A stretch of 64,000 bases of DNA, from positions 186,001 to 250,000 of the forward strand of contig JBLIRR010000004.1 in the NCBI GenBank assembly GCA_049472395.1, read 5' to 3'. The notes beneath the pieces are model-generated. The model was given only the letters and a program-made list of their open reading frames with translations, searched no databases and was not told where the DNA came from. Position 1 is the stretch's first letter. Each line of letters begins with the position of its first letter. Below, in pieces: positions 17,490-26,200 of this stretch. A program made the position numbers and the translations under genes. The DNA comes from JBLIRR01 sp049472395. GTDB taxonomy: Bacteria > SZUA-182 > DTGQ01 > JBLIRR01.

Positions 17490-18065
17490 ATGCATAGAAA
17501 AAGATATAATATAGGTATAATTATTATTTTTACTATTTTGGTGGGCCTGCTATTCACCTCCTTTGCCTGGGGGGATTATTGGGTCGCTCTTCCACCGTAT
17601 AATGTATTGTGGCCATTGTGGTCTCCTCCTCTGTCTCCTGTTGATCCTGTGACGGGCGCTGCTAGCCCGCTGGTAACCTCTCTGGCGAGGGATACTGTGC
17701 TCACTGTTCAGCCGGCATTAATTTGGGACCCTGCCTCCCCAGAGGCGAATAATGCTCCGTTACCATGGCTGGCGTATAACACCCCGGCTCCTCTTGGTGG
17801 TGGGCTCTTAATTTGGGACCAATATTATGGACTTCGGCCATTTCCTCCCGATTATATGATAGACCCGGTAAGCTTAACCCCTCTTCCTATTCCTCTGCCC
17901 CTTTTATATTCACTTTTAAAACCGATTGATTATGACCATATATGGTTATATGAATTGTCGCTCGGCAATGTAATTTATGCGGCTACCTATGGAGCATCCC
18001 CATCGAGTCTGCTCACTCCTCAAGATATTTGGGGTCTGCCGGATATTACGCTGCCGGTTTTATAA
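17490..18065 (+). CDS. Secreted Pro/Trp-rich paralogue 5 of 6
   Basis: A 191-residue exported protein with GGGAG seven to eight bases before ATG 17490 (a GTG directly before it at 17487 is also possible). The signal peptide ends near SFAWGD. Signature blocks: YWVALPPYNVLWPLWSP, DPVTGAASPLVTSLARDTVLTVQPALIWDP, YNTPAPLGGGL, YYGLRPFPPDYMIDP, LLTPQDIWGLP. Here NPWPP has become RPFPP and LPVQP has become LTVQP, showing which positions tolerate change. The downstream gap to paralogue 6 is 55 bases. Function unknown. Confidence 0.8.
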   Translation: MHRKRYNIGIIIIFTILVGLLFTSFAWGDYWVALPPYNVLWPLWSPPLSPVDPVTGAASPLVTSLARDTVLTVQPALIWDPASPEANNAPLPWLAYNTPAPLGGGLLIWDQYYGLRPFPPDYMIDPVSLTPLPIPLPLLYSLLKPIDYDHIWLYELSLGNVIYAATYGASPSSLLTPQDIWGLPDITLPVL

Positions 18066-18120
18066 ATAGTGCATAGATAAATTAGAGTAATACAATTTAG
18101 AAATAGGAGGAGAAGGAGAA

Positions 18121-18699
18121 ATGATACAAAAGAAATCTTTATTATTGATTATAATTGTATTTATGGCCTGGGCATTATTCATGACCTCATCCGTTGTCCG
18201 GGCGCAAGACTGGGCAGCTATGCCCCCCTATAATCTATTATGGCCACTATGGGCGCCTGTCTATTCACCGGTTGATACTGTGACAAATCTTCCCACTCCC
18301 TTGCTGAGCGAGGTTACACGCTCTACTATACTGCCTGTTCAACCAGTGTATTTATTCAATCCCGAGGGGTATGAATTTCCCATGGGTTTTATCCAACCAT
18401 GGCTTCTTTATAATTCACCTACAGGAGTAGTGTACTTTGATACAGTATTCGGCATAAATCCCTTCCCACCCCCAGAGTTTGTGGATCCAATAACCGGCGG
18501 ACCATTACCCCTTGCACTACCTCTTAATTATTCACTTCTTGCCATACCACCTCTTTCCTTGGCTTTATATACATTTGAATTGGGCAATGTGAGTTATATG
18601 CTCGCCTATGGAATCGATCTTGGCATAGATCCTTATTCGCTTCTCACATTCACTGACGTGTATGGAACTCCAGGGGTCTTAACCGCTCTGAGTTGGTAA
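18121..18699 (+). CDS. Secreted Pro/Trp-rich paralogue 6 of 6
   Basis: A 192-residue exported protein preceded by a double Shine-Dalgarno (AGGAGGAGAAGGAG). The signal peptide ends near VVRAQ. Signature blocks: WAAMPPYNLLWPLWAP, PTPLLSEVTRSTILPVQP, YNSPTGVVYFDTVFGINPFPPPEFVDP, SLLTFTDVYG. It belongs with paralogue 2 by the YEFPMGF and DLGIDP segments. It closes the array; the convergent sigma-54 activator gene ends about 80 bases downstream. Function unknown. Confidence 0.8.
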   Translation: MIQKKSLLLIIIVFMAWALFMTSSVVRAQDWAAMPPYNLLWPLWAPVYSPVDTVTNLPTPLLSEVTRSTILPVQPVYLFNPEGYEFPMGFIQPWLLYNSPTGVVYFDTVFGINPFPPPEFVDPITGGPLPLALPLNYSLLAIPPLSLALYTFELGNVSYMLAYGIDLGIDPYSLLTFTDVYGTPGVLTALSW

Positions 18700-18769
18700 T
18701 CGGAAAATAGAAAGTGGTCTTAGAGATCAAGGGATGAGTCATGCTTCCCTATAAGGGATCGGAAAAGAG

Positions 18770-18818
18770 ACGCTGTGGATTAAAGTAAATGATGTTTTTT
18801 CATTTTTCTCCACAGCGT
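18770..18818 (-). terminator. Long-loop hairpin at convergent gene ends
   Basis: ACGCTGTGGA at 18770-18779 pairs perfectly with TCCACAGCGT at 18809-18818 around a 29-base A/T-rich loop that includes the last codons of the activator gene. On the minus strand it is followed by CTCTTTTCC. It could end transcription of that gene, but the long loop and weak T-run make this uncertain. Confidence 0.35.
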
Positions 18819-20105
18819 ACTTAAATTCATTCCGAGTTCCTGTGCAGTATTTTTTCTGCTCCATCTGTTTTTCTCAAGGGCTTTTTTAATGATTTGAGCT
18901 TCAGCGTGGGCAAATGTCGTTATATTCTTCTCAGGGGGTTCGTATAATTGTGTCGGTGTGGTGAGTTCTCTTGGCAAATGGTGCAGTTCTACCACATCCC
19001 CATGACAGAGAATGAAAGCGTATTCTATAATATTCTGAAGTTCCCTGATATTGCCAGGGAAATCATAATTCATAAAAAACTCCATGACCTCATCAGAGAC
19101 ATTCTTTATATTCTTGCCGGTCAGACAGTTCTGCACGGTTATGAAATACGAGATGAGAAGATGAATATCCTCGCGTCTTTCTGTAAGAGGAGGAAGCGTG
19201 AGCTTTATCACGTTTATCCTATAGTAGAGGTCGTCCCGGAACTTTCCCTCCCTCACGAGAGCAGCAAGATCTTTATTTGAGGCTAAGACCAGTCGTACAT
19301 TGGTTTTATAGCTTTTAACGGAACCGACCGGTTCATATTCCTTTTCTTGGATGACCCTGAGAAGCTTCACCTGGAGCAAGGAGGAAAGATCGCCAATTTC
19401 GTCAAAGAAAAGAGTGCCACCTTCGGCGCATTTAAATTTTCCGGGTTTATTTGACTGAGCATCGGTAAATGCTCCCTTCACGTGACCAAACAATTCCGAT
19501 TCAAGAAGGGTTTCAGGAATGGCGCCACAATTTATTGCAACAAAAGGGCCCTTGTGACGTTTGCTTAGATTGTGAAGGGCCCTGGCAAATATCTCCTTTC
19601 CCGAGCCGCTTGGTCCCTGGATGAGGACAGTACTTGAGCTTTGTGCAATATCGGGTAAAATAGACATTATCTCCTGGATTTTAGGGCTCTTCCCCACGAT
19701 ATCATGAAATGTATATAATTTTTCAATATTCCCTTTTAATAGCTCTATCTCTGAGCAGTCCCTAAAGGTTTCAACTCCCCCAATAATCTGCTCATTTTTG
19801 TCTTTTAAAAGGGCAGTGCTCACGGATATGGGAAAATTTTCACCATTCTTATTAATGATGTTTATTCTTTGATTAATAATAACCTTTCCTGACGTTATGG
19901 TCTTACGTAACGCACAGTCGGATTTGCATATAGGGGTTTTAAAGACATCAAAACATTTAGCCCCTATTGCTTCATTCTTCTTCACATTGGTAATTCGTTC
20001 TGCTTCTCTGTTAAAAGAGGTGATATTCCAGTCCATATCCACAGTGAACACTCCTTCTGCAATGCTATCAAGGATAATTGTTGAATAATGTCCCCTCTCC
20101 TCCAT
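18780..20105 (-). CDS. Sigma-54-dependent PAS/AAA+/Fis-type activator
   Basis: A 441-residue enhancer-binding protein. An N-terminal PAS domain (about 5-120) is followed by the AAA+ domain, with Walker A GPSGSGK at about 164-170, the sigma-54 contact loop at about 211-216, and Walker B GGTLFFDEIGDL. A Fis-type helix-turn-helix closes the protein (RKNTAQELGMNLSTLWRKM). The contact loop reads GAFTDA rather than GAFTGA. The PAS domain has Cys at 51, 60 and 64 (CFDVFKTPICKSDCAL), suggesting redox, metal or haem sensing. No receiver domain is present, so it probably responds directly to a ligand. It is convergent with the six-gene array and divergent from the porin gene, either of which may be its target. 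Confidence 0.88.
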   Translation of the reverse strand: MEERGHYSTIILDSIAEGVFTVDMDWNITSFNREAERITNVKKNEAIGAKCFDVFKTPICKSDCALRKTITSGKVIINQRINIINKNGENFPISVSTALLKDKNEQIIGGVETFRDCSEIELLKGNIEKLYTFHDIVGKSPKIQEIMSILPDIAQSSSTVLIQGPSGSGKEIFARALHNLSKRHKGPFVAINCGAIPETLLESELFGHVKGAFTDAQSNKPGKFKCAEGGTLFFDEIGDLSSLLQVKLLRVIQEKEYEPVGSVKSYKTNVRLVLASNKDLAALVREGKFRDDLYYRINVIKLTLPPLTERREDIHLLISYFITVQNCLTGKNIKNVSDEVMEFFMNYDFPGNIRELQNIIEYAFILCHGDVVELHHLPRELTTPTQLYEPPEKNITTFAHAEAQIIKKALEKNRWSRKNTAQELGMNLSTLWRKMKKHHLL

Positions 20106-20485
20106 TGTTTTACAGGCCCTTACTCATTTATGTAGAAATACGTGACAATATATTGTCATCGGATACTGCATAAGTAATAAAATACTTACCACTTATAATA
20201 TAGCTCCCTTGGTACATAAGTGCAAAGTCATATAATTCTGCACTCTCAAAGCTCTTGAATCTTGCTCTTACTCATACTGTGTCCAGACAAAGTACTCATA
20301 AGAGAGTGGAAGATACCATGAGTAATCATAAGTTAATATTAGTAATTATTTTTTTGACAATACGATAATCATACAATAAACTAGTTCACGTTAAAAAAAT
20401 TATTTGATTTCATGAAACCTTTACAGGAACGGAGATTCTAATTTTATGCATATCACAAGATCAGAATTGCTCTGGCAAGAAGACA
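20106..20485. other. Divergent promoter region of activator and porin genes
   Basis: No gene is seen. AGTGCA and TGCACT form an inverted pair at about 20218-20253. TTGGTACATAAGTGCA at 20209 resembles a sigma-54 promoter but is one base short between GG and GC. TTGACA at 20354 has only a poor -10 (TAAACT) at 17 bases. GAGATTCTAATTTT at 20432 carries the core of the dispersed repeat family. The region probably holds control sites for both neighbours, but none is secure. Confidence 0.4.
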
Positions 20486-21733
20486 ATGGTCCGTAATTGT
20501 GTAGTTTTTACTATGGTGTTTTTCTTTATTTTTTGCATGGGGGCTCAGGTGTTTTCCGAAGTTCAGGCACTGTCCGGTCTCTCCTTAGGCGCCTCTTTTC
20601 AAATGGATTATCGCTTCTATGGTGAAGAGGCTCGAGCGGATAATCGGTTTGATATTCGGCAGGCGCGTTTATTCTTCTCAGGAGAGAATGATAAAAGGGT
20701 TCGTTATCGAGCTGTGTGCGAATTCCAGGGAAATGAACTGAAACGGTTAGTTGACGCTTATGTGGATATGGGAGGTGATCCCTATCCTCATGTGAGGATT
20801 GGGCAATTTACCGTACCATTTGGTATGGTATCCCAACCAGCGGATAGTACTCTTTTTTTTGTGGAACGTTCCATGGGTTATTATCTGACACCGCGGCGTG
20901 ATGTCGGTGTGATGATGTATGGCTCTGCCCTTCAGGATATTGCCGGCTATGCTGTCGGAATATTCAATGGAGATGGAACTGATGGTTCGTCCAGGGGAAG
21001 CTTTCGTGATGAACCTGAATTGGCCATTCGATTGATAGTTGCCCCTTTTGGCAGGATTCATTGGCCTTGTCTGCAATTATGGAATATGGGTTGTTCAATG
21101 ACCTATGGCCATATTGACTTGGCAAATGTAAGCCTTGATGTCAAGAGCACCGGGATGGTTGAAACAAATCGCTCTGTGTATATATTAAATCAAAATACAA
21201 AGTATGGGCTCTTACAGGGAGTGGAACACCGCATCCGAGAAAGCTTTGAGATGGCCTGGACCTATGGTCCTATGGCAATACAAGGAGAATACATACATTT
21301 GCGTTATACTGACCTTGAGCCGGTTGGAGGAAACAGGGAAGATGCACATTTTTTTTCATGGCATGGAAATCTTTTATTTCTCCTTTCAGGGGAGCGGTTT
21401 GAAGTGGACGGCCCGCTCATCCTGCCTGTCAAACCCAACAAGGAATTCAATTGGGAGGCAGGGACCTGGGGTGGCTGTGGGATTGTTGTGCGGTATGATC
21501 ATTTTAGAGGGGATGAAACATGGATACTGAAAGAGAGCTTTGTGTCGGTGAGGGAGGCGGATTCATATACGTTAGCCTTCAAGTGGTTTCTGAACTCCAT
21601 GTTTTCTGTTGTGGCCGATTATACCCATACCGCTTTTTCTGATCCATTGAGGATCAGGGTAAATCCTGACGGGAGTGTTGATTACATGAGAAAAGAGCGT
21701 GTGCTGACCGTTCGTTTTCACCTGTCTTTTTAA
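20486..21733 (+). CDS. Porin of the phosphate-selective porin O/P family
   Basis: A 415-residue outer-membrane beta-barrel with a signal peptide (cleavage near VFSE). Recognisable Porin_O_P features are RFDIRQARLFFSGEND, the DAYVDM turn, the conserved VRIGQFTVPFGMVS strand, VERSMGYYLTPRRDVGVMMYG, alternating beta strands throughout and a C-terminal aromatic residue (VRFHLSF) for Bam-dependent insertion. The substrate cannot be read; family members pass phosphate, pyrophosphate or other anions. It sits 29 bases before a dihaem protein gene, suggesting the two are co-transcribed and that the porin may serve a respiratory process. The start codon lacks a strong ribosome site. Confidence 0.82.
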   Translation: MVRNCVVFTMVFFFIFCMGAQVFSEVQALSGLSLGASFQMDYRFYGEEARADNRFDIRQARLFFSGENDKRVRYRAVCEFQGNELKRLVDAYVDMGGDPYPHVRIGQFTVPFGMVSQPADSTLFFVERSMGYYLTPRRDVGVMMYGSALQDIAGYAVGIFNGDGTDGSSRGSFRDEPELAIRLIVAPFGRIHWPCLQLWNMGCSMTYGHIDLANVSLDVKSTGMVETNRSVYILNQNTKYGLLQGVEHRIRESFEMAWTYGPMAIQGEYIHLRYTDLEPVGGNREDAHFFSWHGNLLFLLSGERFEVDGPLILPVKPNKEFNWEAGTWGGCGIVVRYDHFRGDETWILKESFVSVREADSYTLAFKWFLNSMFSVVADYTHTAFSDPLRIRVNPDGSVDYMRKERVLTVRFHLSF

Positions 21734-21762
21734 ACATTTTTCATAAAATAAGGAGGGAAAAT

Positions 21763-23019
21763 ATGAAAAAGCTCATAATAGGTGGTGTAATTTTCGTAAT
21801 GATTGGAACAACATCAATCGGATTTTCTGCATATCATCATATGGGAGAGCAGGATTCAGATAAATTTTTAACAGTGTATCCCGATAAGGCGGGGACAAAA
21901 CTTGACCATTGCGCTCTCTGCCATAGTGGCGGAAGCTATACAAATAGCAAAGGGAAGGAGGTGACCCTCGGGAGTTGTCAATGGTGTCATGATACTTATG
22001 GGTATGATGGGAGCGGGAATATTCAGGATACACTCAATCAATATGGAAAGGACTTTCAATACAACGGACGCAATGAGGAGGCCATTGCCCAGATAGAGTC
22101 GCTTGATTCTGATAATGATGGCTATACCAATATAGCAGAAATCCAAGCGAACAATTATCCGGGGAATGAAATGGATGATCCCTCCAAAGTTCCTGCTCCT
22201 TATCGTGTGTATACGAAGGCAGAGCTCGAGGCACTGCCGCAGCATACTCAATTTCTATTAATGAATACGTCCCGCTCTGGAGATTTCTATGCGGAATATT
22301 CAGGTGTTGCTATGGAAGATTTGCTCAATGATGCCGGCATGTTGGATTCTGCAACGGGAATTACGGCATATGCCCCTGATGGGTGGTCTACGTATTATCC
22401 TCTTGAAGAAAATGTAAGTGCACCGGAGTTGTATCATGCATTAGGTACATATCCTGCTGCATCTTTTTATTATAATACCGACGCAGACACTGCCTTTGGC
22501 GGATGGTGTGATTATAGCGCTCCTTCTTGCACCGGGCGAAGCCACGAAGATCCTATCGGCGTAACAGGGGGACTGAAGATGCTGCTCTCTATTAAGCGAG
22601 AGAATACTTATTTAACTCCAGGTGTGCTCACTGAAGAGAATAAACTAGATGGGGAGGGCCCCTTCCGCGTTGTTGTGCCGCAGAAAAATCCCTCTCCCCC
22701 TGACCAATCCTCTATCTCTGACAATCAAAATGTGATTTGGCCATACACATATGAAGATGATCATAACGCAGGCTCATCTGCACGATCGGTAACAATTATA
22801 AAGGTGGAGCCTTTACCGCAGGGAACCACTGATATTGATCTCTTAGAAGCTGGCTGGCGTTATGTAGATGAGGAGAAAGTCATCATCTATGGTGCGATAG
22901 AATCCCTTGATCCAAATTCAGAAGAGAGAAGCTTGGATTCACTCTCTGATGTTAATGAAGGTATCGGAGATGATGAAAGCGATAATAAATTGGGCTGTTT
23001 TATCACCACCCTTTTTTAA
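21763..23019 (+). CDS. Secreted dihaem protein of the GEGP-motif type
   Basis: A 418-residue exported protein with AAGGAGGG before the ATG. After the signal peptide (cleavage near FSA), two c-type haem motifs appear, CALCH at about 50-54 and CQWCH at about 72-76. A calcium-binding-like segment (DSDNDGYTNIAEI) follows. Then comes a region like the molybdopterin-binding oxidoreductase fold (FYAEYSGVAMEDLLNDAG, ITAYAPDGWSTYYPL) and the motif GEGPFRVVVPQK that gives the family its name. The Moco-ligand cysteine of true sulfite oxidases is not evident, so the fold may not carry the cofactor. Likely a periplasmic electron-transfer protein. Its pairing with an upstream porin suggests a small extracytoplasmic respiratory module. 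Confidence 0.8.
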   Translation: MKKLIIGGVIFVMIGTTSIGFSAYHHMGEQDSDKFLTVYPDKAGTKLDHCALCHSGGSYTNSKGKEVTLGSCQWCHDTYGYDGSGNIQDTLNQYGKDFQYNGRNEEAIAQIESLDSDNDGYTNIAEIQANNYPGNEMDDPSKVPAPYRVYTKAELEALPQHTQFLLMNTSRSGDFYAEYSGVAMEDLLNDAGMLDSATGITAYAPDGWSTYYPLEENVSAPELYHALGTYPAASFYYNTDADTAFGGWCDYSAPSCTGRSHEDPIGVTGGLKMLLSIKRENTYLTPGVLTEENKLDGEGPFRVVVPQKNPSPPDQSSISDNQNVIWPYTYEDDHNAGSSARSVTIIKVEPLPQGTTDIDLLEAGWRYVDEEKVIIYGAIESLDPNSEERSLDSLSDVNEGIGDDESDNKLGCFITTLF

Positions 23020-23050
23020 TACATAAGTTGAATCAAGACTGTGTCCATGA

Positions 23051-23079
23051 CGGGGGAAATCCTCATAAGGGTTCCCCCG
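23051..23079 (+). terminator. Probable terminator after dihaem gene
   Basis: CGGGGGAA at 23051-23058 pairs with TTCCCCCG at 23072-23079, with an additional inner CCT/AGG pairing. A T-run (CTTTTTC) lies about 15 bases farther on, not directly adjacent, so strength is uncertain. It separates the porin/dihaem pair from the alpha-2-macroglobulin gene. Confidence 0.5.
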
Positions 23080-23205
23080 CTCACACTACTATCCTTTTTC
23101 TCCATATTCCTCAATAATTATTTTTCCATTATTAAACACCAATTTTTGCAGCAAACCGATAATAAATATATAAAAAATGTAAACTTTTAATAATTGGAGA
23201 AATAA

Positions 23206-26200
23206 ATGTTTAGAAAATGTAAGCTTATCTTTGTACTCTGCTTAGTCGTCATTATTTCGTCAGCCTTATCCGTCTATCCTCAATTTGACTCGGCAAGGTT
23301 TAATAAAACCACCGGACCTTTGAGAATTACCAGGATCACTCCTGCAGGAAACGATGTGCCTGCGGAAAGGCAAATCGTGTTTAAATTCAATATGCCGGTT
23401 GTGCCTGTGGGGCGTATGGAACGAACTGAAGAAGAAATTCCCATCAGTATTGAACCGCCCTTAAAGGGACAATGGCGATGGTTGAACACCTCAAGCTTAG
23501 CCCTGCAATTAGGCGACAAGGAAAGGATGAAAAAATCCACTCGCTATACTGTAACGATAAAGCCGGATTTTGTGACTGAGTCCGGCAGCAGAATGGAAAG
23601 GGGGCTTGAGCATACCTTTATCACTCAAAGGCCGGGAATTACTTATTATCACTTTATGAACTGGAGAGCACCGGGACATCCGGTCATCAACATAACCTTC
23701 AATCAGAAGATAAAGAGAGAAAGCGCCCTTGCGAACGTGTATTTTTGCAAAGATGCGTCAGAGGAACACATCCCGGTTATCCAGGGAGAAGAGGTTAAAA
23801 ATGAGTACAGTACCTCTTTGAATATCGAGCCGGGCAATGAACTTGTCCTTGATTGTCTTTATCATGTAAAAGTTATGCCCGGCATCATCTCCGAAGAAGG
23901 ACCTGAGAGAGGAATAGAACAAAGGACCATCGTGACCTTTCATACCTTCCCTGAATTTGAATTTTTGGGGATCTCCGGATCTGACAATGATGATAATGAG
24001 ATTTTTATTGAGGCGGGCAAAGAAGATTCCTTGAGCAATGCCTTTAAAAAGCTGAGCCCTCTTAAGGGAGTTTCTCTCGTTTTTTCTACACCTGTTCCCC
24101 CGAGGATGGAAGGCCCTAAATTATCGTTCACTCCGGATCTTGCCGGCGGAAGGACAGATTATGATCCGTGGGCTGAAACATCCAGAGGTGATTACTATTT
24201 AAGCTCCCCCCATAAAAGAGGGAGAAAATATTATATGGGTCTTCCTGAGGTGCTAAAGGCTGCCCAGGAATATCATATAGAAAGCACGCCGGATTTTAAG
24301 GATGTTTTCGGCAGGTCATTGCAGAGTCAAATTGATATAGAATTTGGAACCGATCATCGGCCTCCTACCTTATTTGTAAAAAACCCTATCTCCGTGTTAG
24401 AGGATAAGGAAGACACGCATATGCCCCTGGTCATTACCAATCTTAGAGAAATAAAGGTCAACTACCGCCTCATTGACGATCCGTCGGATTATTGGCGTTT
24501 AAATGACTTTGCACAATGTGAGGGAGATTTTGAGGCAGATCAAAAGAGATCTTTTCCTGCAAAGCCCATAGAGGATGTTGCGTATTATTATCCTTTTGAA
24601 ACACGACAGATCCTGCAGGAAGGTCAGGGGGCTATTGCCGGGATCCTATACGCTGATCCCCCGGTAAAATCACCATGCACAATGAAATTCTTCTCTCAAG
24701 TAACGAATCTCGCTGTCTATACGAAGCTCGGGCATCATAATACGACGGTGTGGGTAACCAGCCTTGATAAAGGGCAGCCAGTCGCACATGCACATGTTGA
24801 GCTCTTTTTGCCGAAGGGCATGAACCTCCCTGCTGCTTCAGGAAAAACAGATGAAAACGGACTTGCTACCTTAAAAGGCATCATAGATCTTGATCCATAC
24901 ATGGAACAGTTAAAAGGCTATTTTGCCCATGACGGATTATATTACGGTGTAGTGAAGGTGACCACAGATGGCGATAGTGCGCTTCTTCCTCTGGTGAGAG
25001 CATTTTCCGCCTCTGACAGCGATGATGGGTACTATTATGACTATGATTATTACTACAATTACCATAATCGTGTTAAATATTCTCATATGCGTGCCTGGGG
25101 GACGACGAGCCAGGGAGTCTACCGGCTTGGAGATACCATTGACTATAAAATTTATGTTCGGGATCAAAACAATCGCACCTTTATCCAGCCGGAGCTGTCC
25201 GGCTATCATTTGACGGTAAAAGATCCTACAGGCAAGGTAGTGCATGAGCTTAAGGACGTAACCCTGTCAGAGTTCGGATCAATGCATGGTTCTTTTACTG
25301 TCCCTCAAGGAGGGTCCTCCGGATGGTATCAGTTTTACTTGAAGGGCAGTTTTGGCAAAAATCCTGAATTTTGGCCTTTAAAGGTGTTAGTAACTGATTT
25401 TACTCCCGCACCCTTTAAGGTACACACTGATATCAGGGGGGAAGCCTTTAAGTATCAAGATGAAGTAACGGTTGAAACAACCGCACGCCTTCATTCAGGA
25501 GGCCCTTATGGTCAGGCAAGTACACGGGTAACCGCTACCTTGGAATCTACTTCTTTTAGGCCGAAAGATCCTCTCATAAAAAACTTTTATTTTAAAACCT
25601 ATTTCTATGGATATGATAAGAGACAAATCTTTCAGGAAGAGAAAGAATTGGATGATAAGGGCGATCTTCTTAATTCCTTTATCCTGCAAGACAGCAGTAT
25701 TATCTGCGGTCAACTCACTATAGAAAGTGCGGTAAGAGATGACCGGGGAAAATTTATCGCCTCCTCCTCATCTGCAAACTATATGGGACGAGACCGACTG
25801 GTTGGTCTTTATCAAGAACAATGGACACTGGAAGAAGATAAAGCGGCGGAATTTCAGGTTGTCGTGGTGGATGAAAAGGGCCTGCCTGCGCCCGGTACTG
25901 AAATAGAGCTCACTATTGAGTATGATCGTGTAACCGGAAGCCGCGTAAAAGGCGCAGGTAACGCCTATTTAATGCACTATACTCATACCAGGGAAAAGGT
26001 CGAGATTCTCAACCTGACCTCTGAATCACACCCTCTCGTGTGTACATTTACCCCGAAAGAAGCAGGATCATATTATATCACTGCCACTATTAAAGATACC
26101 TCTCAGCTTTCCCATTCCACGAGCCTTCATAAATATACCATCGGGAAAGGAGAAGTTCTTTGGGAAATGCCCGATGATAATAGCCTCACGATTATCCCTG

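Noticed and set aside
20209..20224. TTGGTACATAAGTGCA as a sigma-54 promoter for the porin gene
   Set aside because: Spacing between GG and GC is one base short, which normally abolishes function.
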